Part shown: positions 46,398 through 57,709 of the stretch, piece after piece | How the letters are laid out: every line of letters begins with the position of its first letter | How positions within the stretch are numbered: position 1 is the first letter of the stretch | Source of the DNA: Agrypnia vestita | Lineage: Eukaryota > Arthropoda > Insecta > Trichoptera > Phryganeidae | Length of the DNA stretch: 64,000 bases | NCBI GenBank assembly: GCA_016648135.1 | Contig: JADDOH010023075.1 | Location: 216,381 to 280,380, forward strand | Direction of reading: 5' to 3' | Made by a program: the position numbers and the translations under genes | The notes under the pieces: generated by a model | Told to the model about the DNA's origin: nothing | Seen by the model: the letters and a program-made list of their open reading frames with translations, nothing else | Database searches by the model: none

Positions 46398-47682
46398 TTA
46401 GGTCCTTACATATGAAATTGGCGTTTTGCCGTACTGGCAAATTTGATCTCAAATATCTTCTTTTTGGTTAGGAATTCCAAATCCAAATTTATACAGCTAT
46501 TTACTCATGTATTTGTGTTTTGAAAATTATAATTCATTTGTTTTTTCCTCAATTGTTTTTTTCTTTGCGTCACTCAGTTTACAAAATGAAAAACTTGAAA
46601 TATCGCGTTATTTACGAGTACGAGTTCCACCGTGGCACCAGTGCTGCAGAAACGGCTCGAAGGATTAATGATGTGTATGGCGACGGTGCCGCAAAAGAAA
46701 ACACAGTGCGTTTTTGGTTCCAACGTTTTCGTTCTGGAAATTTCGACCTGCAGAACAAGCCCCGTGGACGGCCGGAGACCAAAGTTGATAATGAAGAATT
46801 GAAGGCTATTGTGGAAGCGGATCCATCGCAAACCACATCCGAGTTAGCTGCAGGCTGCGGTGTTAGTGATAAAACTGTTTTAATCCACTTGAAGCAAATT
46901 GGTAAGGTGAAAAAGCTTGAAAGGTGGGTACCTCACGAATTGAGTGAAGCAAATCAACAAACGCGCGTTGACTGCTGCGTTGCATTACTCAACCGGCACA
47001 ATAATTAAGGGATTTTAAATCGAATCATTACCTGTGATGAAAAGTGGATCCTGTACGATAATCGAAAGCGCTCATCGCAATGGCTGAACCCTGCCCAACC
47101 AGCCAAACGATGCCCCAAGCGAAAATTGACTCCAAAAAAGTTTCTTGTAAGCGTTTGGTGGACTAGTGCCGGTGTCGTTCACTACAGCTTTCTTAAATCT
47201 GGCCAGACGATTACGGCAGATGTCTATTGTCAGCAACTGCAAACCATGATGGAAAAGCTAGCTGCTAAACAACCGAGGCTGGTTAATCGCTCTAGGCCAC
47301 TGCTGCTTCATGATAACGCTAGACCACACATTGCACAACAGACGGCTACCAAATTAGAGGAGCTTCAATTGGAATGTCTAAGACATCCACCGTACTCTCC
47401 GGACCTTGCCCCAACAGATTACCATTTTTTTCGAAATTTGGATAACTTTTTGCAAAGGAAAAAATTCAACTACGATGGGGCAGTCCAAACCGCCTTCAAA
47501 GATTTTATCGATTCCCGTCCGAATGGTTTTTTTAGTAAAGGGATCGATGAACTACCTATGAAATGGCAAAAGTGCATAGATAGCAATGGTACATACTTTG
47601 ATTAAATAAATATATTATAATAAAAAAAATCGGCTTTATGTTCCTCCCGTACTAAACGCCAATTTCATATGTAAGGACCTAA
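46398..47682 (+). mobile_element. mariner transposon copy 2, complete ends
   Basis: A 1285-bp element flanked by TA (46396-46397 and 47683-47684). The terminal inverted repeats, TTAGGTCCTTACATATGAAA continuing TTGGCGTTT, match perfectly at both ends. Overall nearly identical to the copies at 4696 and 62520, but its gene carries a premature stop. Confidence 0.97.
46586..47605 (+). pseudogene. mariner transposase with nonsense codon at residue 141 (copy 2)
   Basis: The reading frame is collinear with the intact 339-residue transposase and has no indel. A single G-to-T change makes codon 141 (Glu in copies 1 and 3) into TAA at 47006-47008. The truncated product would keep the paired HTH region and WVPHEL motif but none of the three catalytic aspartates. 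Further replacements relative to copy 1 are E171Q, P175R, L186F, T249I, S296Y and R326K, more than in either other copy, as expected after loss of constraint. The stop precedes all three aspartate codons, which remain in the DNA. A DNA-binding-only product could in principle compete at the TIRs; this is speculation. Confidence 0.95.
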
Positions 47683-47684
47683 TA

Positions 47685-48683
47685 TTTGTATTCTAGAACT
47701 GTTTATAACATAGTTTGAAATACTTATTAGTAAAATCTAAATGCAGTCATCTAAATTTATCAGAAAACGACGCTGGAAAACGTTTCAATCGAAAAATCTT
47801 TTTCACATCTGACGTGTAAAAATTCGTTACACAATAATTGCAGTTCTTCAGTCGTGTATAATTTTTAATGATCGGATAATATAATCTACGAGTTATGCTT
47901 GTGTCGTCCAGTGCAGTGTGTTCAGATATCGGTAAAACCTTGGCATTAATCCGTTTCGTGATATACAGAGATTACGGAGAGATTGCTTCAGCCCAAGAGG
48001 ATTTTGTACAACTATCGACCGTTCTTCTACCTATAGATTTGTTGGTCTCTATAACCGCAACCGTCCTCACATCGCCAGTCAGCGGCTGCACGGGGCTGGT
48101 TAGGAACACGAAGGAGACGGTCCGCGCTCTTTGCAGCTCCACATTCGCGCCTGGACTTCTGCTGCATTCCCAATGACTTTACATTTATTGATACGTCCTT
48201 TTTCTATATTATTTTAATCAATCCGTATCTACTATTATTGTACCAACTGCACAGTTTTAAATAACCGTTTAGAAATACGAGTATATCTTACACATATAAT
48301 GTCAGTGTCCTTCTGAATGTCACTTTTCTTTGAAATATATGAATTGGTTGAATATATTACATTTTTGTCCACTTCTATTATGAGAAATTGGACCGATGTG
48401 ATGCTGCTCTTTTATGTGTAAATATTTAAAGTATGATTTTATTTATTAATTTTAATATATTTAAAGAATTTACTTTAATTGTGTAAATGATTTTGATGCA
48501 AATTTCTCATTACGAAGCAGGCATACGAACTTCTTTTGCGCACGAAAACCCTGAGCTTAGACGTATATAATCAAATTTACAATGCAGTTTTTATAACCCT
48601 GAATAAAAAAAAAATATTTTCCGCAACCAGTTGATTCAAATAAATAAACTAAAGCGAATAAAATAGAGTTATTTATCAATTTT
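47685..48683. other. Intergenic DNA, no gene seen
   Basis: One moderately GC-rich open frame (47895-48176, plus) is unrecognised. Otherwise AT-rich. Confidence 0.45.
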
Positions 48684-48694
48684 ATTAGCTTAAT

Positions 48695-50328
48695 GAATTT
48701 ATGACTCTGATATTACTAAGACGTGGGAAAACCATATAAGTACACTTTTTGACGATAACAGACCTGAAGTCTGTTTGAATGCATTACAATCTAGACCAGC
48801 AATAATGAAATCTGAAATCCTCTATGCTATTTCTAACAGTAAAAATAAAAAAAGCCTGTGGACCGGACGAAATACCTACCGAAATTTTGAAATTAATTGA
48901 CGACAAAAATATTGAGTACTTGTTAAAGCTGTTTAATATTATTTATGACACGGGGGTCATCCCCCAAGATTGGCTTAAATCTACATTCATCACTCTCCCT
49001 AAGAAACCACACCCCAAAAAATGCGGGGATTATCGTCTGATCAGCCTTATGAGTCATGTGTTAAAAGTATTTTTAAAGATTATACATTCACGAATAAGAT
49101 TAAAATGTGAATGTGATTTGGATAACTCCCAGTTTGGCTTCAGGAGTGGTTTTGGAACACGAGAAGCGTTACTGGCAATAGATGTGCTACTGCAGAAATG
49201 CCGCGACCAACGAAAAGACGTTTTTGCGTGTTTCATTGATTATGAAAAGGCGTTTGATAGAGTGAAACACGCGGACCTCATCAAGATGCTCCAAGAGCGT
49301 GGTATTGATGACAAAGACATTAACATTATTAAAAACCTATATTGGAACCAGGAAGCTGTCATCAAGTTGGAAACTAGCTCAACAAAGTCTATACCAATCA
49401 AACGTGGAGTTCGACAAGGGTGTATATTGTCACCTATGTTATTCAATTTATACTCCGATCTAGTATTCAAGGAGGCTTTGCATGACATAGAACTGGGGGT
49501 CAAGGTTAACGGTGTACACGTCAATAATATCAGGTATGCGGATGATACAGTCATTCTGGCAGATAGTATGGAAGACTTACAAACACTCATAAACAGAATT
49601 AATGATGCTGGTGTGAGACTGGGTCTTAACATGAACGTGAGTAAAACAAAGTTCATGGTGTTTAGTAGGCAAGATCACACGGGAGCACGCCTCACATTGA
49701 ATGGGGCTGGTATAGAGAGAGTGACAAAGTTTAAATACCTTGGAAGTATCCTAGCCGAAGACCTCGACCCAGAAACCGAAGTCAAATGCAGAATTGAAGC
49801 ATCGCGAGCTGCTTTTAACAAAATGAGACAGATATTCTGCGATGACAATCTTAACCTGAAACTTCGACAGCGATTGGTCAAATGTTATATATGGTCAGTC
49901 CTGCTGTACGGAGTGGAATCGTGGACCCTCAAAGTGAGTAGCATGAACCGGCTGGAGGCGTTCGAAATGTGGATACATCGGAGAATGCTCCGGATACCCT
50001 GGACGGATATGGTCAGCAACACAAGAGTTCTTCAAAGAGCTAGAGTGAATAGAGAGTTGCTGACAAATATCAAAATCCGAAAGGTATCGTATTTGGGTCA
50101 TGTGCTCAGAGGAGAAAAATATGAATTGCTCCAACTGATTCTTATGGGCAAGATAGAGGGTCGTAGAGGTGTTGGAAGGAGACAAATTTCCTGGCTCCGC
50201 AATATACGCGACTGGACGGGCGTAAGAAGTGTTGGAGAACTGTTTCGTGCTGCCCAGGACAGGGATGCTTTCTCTCGGGTGATAGTCAACGTTGGGGGGA
50301 CCTGACATGACACCAAAAGAAGAAGAAG
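48695..50328 (+). mobile_element. 5'-truncated RTE-type LINE, copy B, with 11-bp target duplication
   Basis: A 1634-bp insertion exactly bounded by ATTAGCTTAAT (48684-48694 and 50329-50339), showing target-primed retrotransposition. It begins inside the RT coding region and ends about 20 bp after the stop codon with an AAGAAGAAG tail. It is highly similar to copy A (10126-11652, opposite strand) but starts at a different internal point. Confidence 0.96.
48697..50305 (+). pseudogene. RTE reverse transcriptase (copy B), one frameshift
   Basis: Open from the 5' junction: about 50 residues, including TWENHISTLFDDNRPE and EILYAISNSKNKK, precede a seven-A run (48847-48853) that shifts the frame. 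From there an uninterrupted frame (an ATG lies at 48824) continues to 50305. It carries GPDEIP, the YRLISL block, FIDYEKAFDRV (first catalytic Asp), RGVRQGCILSPMLF, RYADDTVILA (the YADD active site), then the post-RT domain with YLGHVLRGEKYE and GRRQISWLRN. The endonuclease domain is absent. One base fewer in the A run would restore agreement with the family order N-K-K-A-x-G-P-D-E. The same A7 occurs in copy A. As a 5'-truncated copy it is not autonomous, although the RT core is otherwise well preserved. Confidence 0.93.
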
Positions 50329-50784
50329 ATTAGCTTAATATTAAGTAAAGTGAATCGTGGTACTATAGACAACAAGCGGATTTAATATTAATAATCTAAA
50401 GCAGTTATTGGATTTATTTTGGCAACTTATTGTCGAGTCGATTATTTAACCGTGTCCATAATTTTAAGATAGGAATTGCAACACACTCGGTCATATTCTG
50501 AAAATAACAAAGTTGTTATTTGGTGATTGTTACCCCAACTCAAAAAATAGATGACGCAGATTTACGATATTAGTCGTCAATCTACATGATCTAATTAGTG
50601 TGATACGTTGATTGAGGGGAATGTGAAGTATAAGGGATTATAAATAAAACCCAAAACAGGATGCAGAAATTGCGCCCTGTGTTTTAACGTCTACATATAT
50701 GACGGTTCAATATTACTTTTCAACACACAAGCACAACTTGGTTTAAACAGACTGTTTTCAAATCTGTGTACAGGCCCACCTTAT

Positions 50785-51212
50785 ACATGGCCATATTTGG
50801 GTGAGAGCGTGGAGAGGGGCTGCCGAGACGAGCTCTCTAAGGGGGGTAGCGGGAGTAACACCGATGGACAGAGTGACAAATGCCGATATAAGTCATTCAC
50901 TCGGTGTGGAGCCCCTATTCCTATACATAGAAAAATCACAAATGAGGTGGCTTGGACATACGCTATGAATGCCAGAGGAACGCGTACCAAGAAGTGTCCT
51001 CTTGGCAACCCCGGAAGTATGACGACCGTTGGGTCGCCCCAGAATAAGCTGGGAAAAAATAACAAAAAATGGGTACGAAAACAGAATGGGTCTGAACCGG
51101 TTAAATCATCCGGAAGCAGTACAAGACAGGGGAATAGACAGAAAGCATATTGTCGAGTCTTTGGACCCCCGACCCTACTGGGACAAGAAGGATGATGATG
51201 ATGATGATTTTC
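50785..51212 (+). pseudogene. LINE (RTE-like) C-terminal fragment with (GAT)n tail
   Basis: Frames on the plus strand carry the end of a LINE protein: APIPIHRKITNEVAWTYAMN (post-RT region, family 'RWlGH..RM'), then a basic RGTRTKK/PLGNPG region, GRPRISWEKITKNGYENRMG and the final DRGIDRKHIVES...PYWDKK, closed by a GATGATGATGATGATGAT run at 51192-51209. At least one frameshift separates the two halves (about 50980-51030). It belongs to a different RTE subfamily from copies A and B, judging from the GAT rather than AAG tail. Confidence 0.7.
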
Positions 51213-52847
51213 TTTATAATGATAGCAATATTGACGGATGGATATCTCGACATTTCTCTATTGTAGAATGTCGGGTTAACAATCGCCAAATAACAATGTT
51301 GTAATTTTCAGAATACGGCCGAATAACAATGAACAGAGTTAGCCCCGGCGACCTCTTACGTTATGCAGCGCAAACATTAACGTGACATAAAATTAGGCGC
51401 ATTACTGGTCTTCCGGCTTTGGTAATGAGGAAGACATTTTGGACAAGTGATCATTTAAATAACGGAGGAGGTGATATATCATTTGAAAATCGGCAACAGC
51501 ACTTCATCATGTGCATTGTGGGACCATAAAACCAACTCAATGCGTCCTGTCTCAAGCTAGAGACGAGAGCGAGAGAGGCGGTCTCTGTGACAGTTCAAAG
51601 GCAACATTCGTCTTTTGGATCTTGATTTATGTTCCTAGTCACGTGGGTTTCCTCATGCGTCACATACGAGACGAATACCTAAACAATTCATTTTAAGTAT
51701 TGTACATATTATATTATATTATGTATACTTATTATAATTTTATTTTATTATATTACATTTTTTCAGAAAATTTAATTTAAAAAAAAACACATATAAATCA
51801 CTAATCCTTCTGAATTGTTAATCAAAGTCATCATAGAATAGTAGATGTTTGTTTCAATTACTAGAGGTAATTTAGAGCTGATCAAAAATGTAATGAAAAG
51901 GAGACAGGTGTATTTTTCACAAGTCTTCAAATCTTCATATTACCCCCTCCCCCAAATTGCCTTATAGAACATAATATACATTTTTAGTTTTTTGCTACGT
52001 TGAAATTACTTGATTAGTTTTCTATTTTTGTAAGTTTATTGATATTTTTATATTTTTTGTGGTTATTAGATAATGTAAGTTACATATAGCTATTACATAT
52101 ATACTAAAACAGGTGCTGGATGGATGTTCAAAGATTTATACTATCCTCGATAGTGCCACTAAATATTTTATATTGAAATTGAAGATATAGTAGTATTAAT
52201 TCATTAATACAATAAATTAAACTAAAATTTGAAGGCTGCATTTGTTGCTATTTTTCAGCCGGTTCCTCGTCGAATCAGGAACCTTTATTTAAAATTTAAA
52301 TTAAATTTTAAATTTAAATTTAAATTTTTAATTTTGAAAGTGTTACGCTTATTTTAATATCTTAATGTAATTATTTTGTTGCATTTAGCCGAAAAATGAA
52401 AAAGCCCGAGTTTTGCGCTGTCACGAAATACTACAATGTACTTGAGTAAGTTTACGCTGCGCAGGTTCTTGCGGATATGGTAGACACTCTGGTATCTGCT
52501 TTGCCTTATTGGAAGATTGGCGGGTGAGGAGCAGAATTCAAAAGTGGCAGAAGACGGAACGAAGACGAGGCGCTCCGGGCGGCCGCGGCCGTCGTGGCGT
52601 GACTCACCAAAATGTCAAAAAATATAACTTTTCATGATGATGATTTGAGAAACGAAGAACCGATGATTAGTAACTGTCTTAAGTCTAAGTGATTGGCTAA
52701 GGAATTTAAGTTTTGTTATCGTTTTAAAATACATATAAATTTTCTTTTTTTTCCTATTTTGTTATTTTATTTATTGAATTAATAATAAAATGATAAAACG
52801 ATCGATACGATGGGTACAAAAATGTTGACAGAAAATCAGTACAAAGA
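51213..52847. other. Intergenic DNA, no gene seen
   Basis: AT-rich, with a self-complementary AAATTTAAA-rich stretch at 52285-52335 and a short GC-rich spot at 52545-52605. No gene or transposon ends supported. Confidence 0.5.
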
Positions 52848-53023
52848 GGGTCCTCGTAGCCCAGTGAATATGACACTGGCTTCTCACACTGAGGGTTCCG
52901 GGTTCGATTCCCGGTGAGTTTACATTTAATCTCTGTGATTTGCTCAAGCCTGGGTGTTTTGGGATGTGTTTCGCTTCTATAATTGGGACTTTTGGCCTGT
53001 TGAAGCGTAAAAATTTAAAAAAG
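52848..53023 (+). mobile_element. tRNA-headed SINE, copy 3 (best preserved)
   Basis: Head: CTCGTAGCCCAGTGAATATG (A-box region), ACACTGGCTTCTCACACTGA (anticodon-arm region) and GGGTTCGATTCCCGG (B box). The body continues TTGCTCAAGCCTGGGTGTTT, TGTTTCGCTTCTATAATTGG and GGCCTGTTGAAGCG with an A-rich tail. Both polymerase III boxes look intact. It matches the copies at 19704 and 23305. Confidence 0.88.
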
Positions 53024-53949
53024 AGAGGATGGACGTCACAGCGGCATGTTTGGAAGTACAATACAAATACATTGTTTTGTATTTAATGCTTTTTAAAATA
53101 CGCCGAAATTCAAAATTATTCAAACCCTGACCGACTTGTGAATTTGAGACATTCTGAGTCATTTGAATTTTATTTGTTACAATAAAGCTGCACGATCTTG
53201 AGTCGTGAGCGACTAAATGGAATGTATTAAAATCACCAAAACAAGGAACTCGATGTACGACCAAATTTGCGCCGAAAATTTCCAAAATAAGACATTATTT
53301 TGTCAATTATGACAATTATGGCAGTAAGCAATTGTAGCACTTAATATTTAATATTGTGTCTTGACAAAACGGACATTTTAAAACTGTATCACTTCTTTCA
53401 CGCATCATTAGACGAAAGAAAAGAGATAAAAACATTTAATCGTGAAAAATCTCAATATGGACGTTCCATTCGACTATATGTTCTAAACCACATAGTAAAA
53501 CACACATTCTTCTCCAGAGACAGCGTAAGTTGCACCGTCTATTGCCCGACAATTGATCCCCGACACTTGATCCCTCCCCCTGGAGAGTTGATCCCTTATA
53601 CCGATATCCCGGACAATTGACTCCCCAAAATTTCCATAAGTATTACATATCATTCCAGATAATTAAGAATGTTTTCATATTTCATGTTTCATATTATAAT
53701 ATATTGTTTTATAAAAAATGGTTTTAGGAATTGTAAAAAACCATTTTTATTTCAAAAAATGCTTCTCAAGAAATTTAAAAAAAGTGTTTTACTTTCTTAG
53801 ATTCATTATTTTAATATTTTAGTTTTTAATTTTAATGTTATTTGCATTATATTATAATTAACTTACAATAAAGTTTAAATAATTTAAAAAAATCATTAAT
53901 TAAAAAAAACACGCAAAATACAATTGAAAAAAAATTTTCAGCTATGAAT
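53024..53949. other. Intergenic DNA with reiterated TTGATCCC words
   Basis: At about 53547-53630 the word (A/G)TTGA(T/C)(C/T)CC recurs four times, each preceded by GACA(A/C) or GAGAG (CGACAATTGATCCCC, GACACTTGATCCC, GAGAGTTGATCCC, GACAATTGACTCCCC). It is possibly the subterminal region of a DNA transposon whose other end I cannot find. The rest is AT-rich. Confidence 0.4.
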
Positions 53950-55265
53950 TTTTTTTTATTTTTTTTATTTATTTATTTATTTATCTTCATCTTGTTACAT
54001 GACAGGAGATGGAGCCGCTCATCTCACTAGGGAGAACCTGTGCCGAGATGAGCAGCTGAACAATATAGTTAGAACAAAAAATAATAAAGATATACAACAA
54101 AATACTATATAACTATAAAATTAATTAATTAATTAATTGAGTATATAAATATAAAATGTGGATAATAAGAACAGAATATACTGTAAAATACAAAAGCAAT
54201 AGTGAAAGTAGAGTAATATATATAAAAATCATATGCATGGATAGTAACAAAATGTATATATAATAGCACAGTTAAAAGTATATTTAGGTATGTACCTATA
54301 TAAGAGAATTAAATGAATGTTTGTGTATATTAAATAGTGATAAGAAATGAAGTTTAATGAGCAATAAATTATGACCTGTTTTCGGCAATTGGGTATTTGT
54401 GCAAATGCAGGTGACAACAATGTCCTCTCCAATAGTGTTGTGTAAAAAGTTAAGAGTAGGGTGTCCACACTGACTATGACAGAATGGACACCAAAGACAT
54501 TTGGATATCACTTCCATCAGTCTGCATAACTCCCTTAACCATTTTATTAAAAAGTGACAGAGTGTTTGCACTCCTAATATTTTCGGGAAGAGCATTGAAG
54601 AACAAAGGAGCCTTGTAAAAAAAACTTCTTTGTCCAAACACTATCTTGGCACTTATTGGCTGATTAAAGAAGTGGACATTCTAGTATGGTGCATTTGCTG
54701 GGTTCGTTTAATAATAATTTTGATTTTATAGAATTTGCACAGAGTTTGAATAATGGCAAGCTGGCTGACAGTCATTATTTTATTTTCGCTGAATAAAAGT
54801 TGTGAAGAGTATAAAAAACTTTTTTTAAACATGATTTTTAAGATTAATTTTTGTGCATTATGTAAAGACTCTAGGGTGGTCTTATAGCAGTTTCCCCAGC
54901 AAATAATATTATAGGTTAGTAATGATTATACAATAGCATAATATACAGTTTTTAAAGTGTCTTTGTCCAGTATGTTCCGTAATTCCTTGAAAATATATGT
55001 AAGTTTTCTAATTTTATTTGTTAACATAGTAATATGGTTGTTCCACTTCAGGCGTTTATCAATAATTATTCCAAGGTACTTGATGTTGTCTACTCTTTCC
55101 AAAGATTGACAATTGAATTTGTGTACACAGGTATGTAATGTCAGATCATGGTCTAATGAAGGTTGGTTTTTAGAGGAAATACTGAAAGTAATATATTTGG
55201 TTTTTTGAGAATTAAGTGTAAGAAGATTATTACCAAGCCATCTTTTTACAGTCAACAAACCTTCA
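53950..55265 (-). pseudogene. Decayed LINE (CR1/jockey-like), RT C-terminal half and 3' UTR
   Basis: Read on the minus strand from about 55265. The RT segment WLGNNLLTLNSQKTKYITFS is followed by RVDNIKYLGIIIDKRLKWNN (the conserved 'YLGi.iD..l.W..Hi' block). A TNKIRKLTYIFKELRN segment follows, then a stop (54926-54928) where the family has a Gln codon. Reading through continues with NIICWGN, LESLHNAQKLILKI, FGQRSFFYKAPLFFNALPEN and LFNKMVKGVM to about 54530, then stops accumulate. A GC-rich 3' UTR (54000-54060) and an ATAAATAAATAAAT tail (about 53965-53985) end the element. The YADD catalytic region is lost by 5' truncation. Confidence 0.78.
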
Positions 55266-55695
55266 TTGCTTTTAGCATAGGTTTCTTATTTGATTGATCT
55301 TAATTGATATATAATTATATTTTAAATGGATTAACTTAAATTAATGTTTTTTAAAAATAATCACGTTATAATCCAAATAACATTAACATTAAAAACTATA
55401 CTAAAATTGTACATTCCGTCACTACACTGTCGAAACGCTGAATAAAAATGATTTTGATGACACCTCAAAAATCACCTTAACGAGATTTTCGGCCCGAGGA
55501 CCGGGTTGTATCAACTTGGTTTAGAGTAATCTTTCGTTTAAACCATCGATTATTGCATTTTCCATCAAACACACAACCGGTTTTCGTATAAATGTATGGT
55601 TTTTAAGTTGGTACAACCGACGCTACGGCAGACTTCTCGCGTTCCGCAAATACACAAATTATTATATTCAAGTTGCGTAGGTACCTAGTGCTCAC

Positions 55696-56757
55696 TAGGG
55701 ATGGGTCGTCCACGTCCGTCCATGGACGAGACGATCAACTAGTTGAATTCGTCAACTAGTTGACGCATCAACTTCGTTACGCGGACTATCGTTGGCTATT
55801 TGTATTACGTTAATTTTTAAAATTTAAAGAAGTTCGAAGGAATATAGTTTCGGGGAAAGTAAAACCGCTACTTGTGCTTATATGTAAAAAGAAATATATT
55901 ATTATTTATTTGTTTACGCACATTATAGGCTTTTACATATTGTTTTATATACTTCTTTCTATATATAATAAAGAAAGAAGTAGGTATACACAACAATATC
56001 AGGTGTAAGCAGTAAAATATAAATATAAACTACATATATAAGCAGTGAAAGTATTGGGTATAAGCATTAAAATATGAGTATAAAAATTAAAAATATAAAT
56101 AAGTACAAAGCAGTAATGTGTGTATAAAAAAATATATTAGGTACATATCATTACATGTGTACAGGGTTATATGGAAAACATTAATAACCTCGCAGGACTA
56201 TATTCCTGCCTTGATTATGAGTCGAAAGCTATCATGACCTAATATCAATAGTTATGGAGATATGCGACATCAAAGTTTTAATTTTTTCAATATATCTGAC
56301 TTATTTTTTGGAAAACGTTGGACTATCACTACACTAACTCAAATCGATTACGAAAAATTCATTCGTTTCAATACAAGTTAAATAAAATGATAAAAACCTT
56401 TACATTTATTTATTATTTATAAATTTATAATAAATACATAATTTAAAAATACTTTACATTTGAGATGTTATCTAGAAATTTATTGAAGAATAAATCTTTC
56501 AAAGTCAGGCTTTCACTTTGTGGTGACATAATGAATAAATAAATATATCTGTATTATTTGTCAACTTTAGTTTAAGGCTCAATCTGAGAAAAGGAACATT
56601 GTTCCCGAAACATGTAAAAAATTAATAAAAAGTGGTGTAAACAAAATTATAATAGATTTATTTTTTTATCCATATAGTTGAAAATCGATCAACTAGTTGA
56701 CGAATTCAACTAGTTGATCGTCTCGTCGATGGACGGACGTGGACCACCCATCCCTAG
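55696..56757. mobile_element. hAT-like MITE with long TIRs and exact 8-bp target duplication
   Basis: A 1062-bp element flanked by GTGCTCAC (55688-55695 and 56758-56765). Terminal inverted repeats of about 66 bp begin TAGGGATGGGT, continue through CCACGTCCGTCCATGGACGA, and contain two copies of the palindromic word CAACTAGTTG. Only a few mismatches separate the arms. The interior is AT-rich, has no transposase gene, and holds at 56583-56615 a sequence CTGAGAAAAGGAACATTGTT then CCCGAAACATG that resembles Penelope-like 3' ends. Confidence 0.92.
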
Positions 56758-56893
56758 TGCTCACCTCACCTCAACTTTATAATAACATTTATAATGCACT
56801 CAATATTTTTTAATTAAGGATATAAAATAATAAGAGTGTAATATAGACATTTGTAATGAAATCAATATAAACTAAGAAGCGCGTATTTTATTT

Positions 56894-57352
56894 TCATTCT
56901 AAGATGAACAAATGGTTTATCTTATTTATTATTCGATAATAATTATTACACACACAAAATATAGCAAGAAATGACTGAGCTGAATGAGTCTGTTTGAGCA
57001 CACACAGATGCCGCGCCCCTGGTCTGGGGACTGAGGTCACGGGTCCCTCGGTGGGGTCCGAGGGGGACTCGATCTTCCTACACGGCCACACCTCCTCCAT
57101 TGTCAGTCCAGTCACGAGGGTCCGCAGATCCTCGCGAGAGATAGGCTGCGTGAAAACGTGAAGTTTTGATCGCTCCACCGCTACTTCTGTCGCGCATTCT
57201 AATGAACTAAAAGAAGCGTGATTCACGAAAAATGTTGATTCAAAATAACGGATCCAGACGGCCGCTGACCGCCCGGCTGCACGGCCCGGACGGCTCGCGC
57301 GACACGACTCGTCGTCGCTTACCGAACTAATTATCCTGAAACTATAGCACAT
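56894..57352 (-). other. Unassigned open frame in a GC-rich patch
   Basis: From an ATG at 57352 the minus strand is open for 152 codons. The GC-rich part (56990-57330) is CpG-rich and reads like plausible protein. An internal ATG at about 57100 in a good context (ACAATGG) would start MEEVWPCRKIESPSDPTEGP. The last 30 or so codons are AT-rich and look like chance. No domain is recognised. It could be a host exon, a promoter region or chance; I lean to regulatory or exon DNA only because the composition differs sharply from the neighbourhood. Confidence 0.25.
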
Positions 57353-57709
57353 TAAAAACATCAATAAAAATTACACTTTAGATACAATAATTCAAAAACT
57401 TTGATTTATAAATTTCATTCGGTTCCAAAACTTGGCTTTATAGATATTCTTAATTTATAGAAAATTCCCAGTAAAATTAGATTGAATGTAGTGTAAGGCC
57501 AAATAAGGAGGAACGGTCAAGCTGAGTTTAACGTAGTGAGTAGAGTAAAAAATGTTTGATGCGGTGGTTTAATCACGTAATCGTAAAGACGATCCAGCTA
57601 GAAGCTTCATCGACGTGTTTAATTAATATATAGGCTGCGGCGGACAAGTAGGTACCGAAGGTAAATTTTTTTTGTCTATGTGTCGCCGCCGAGTGGGTTG
57701 GGCCATTTC

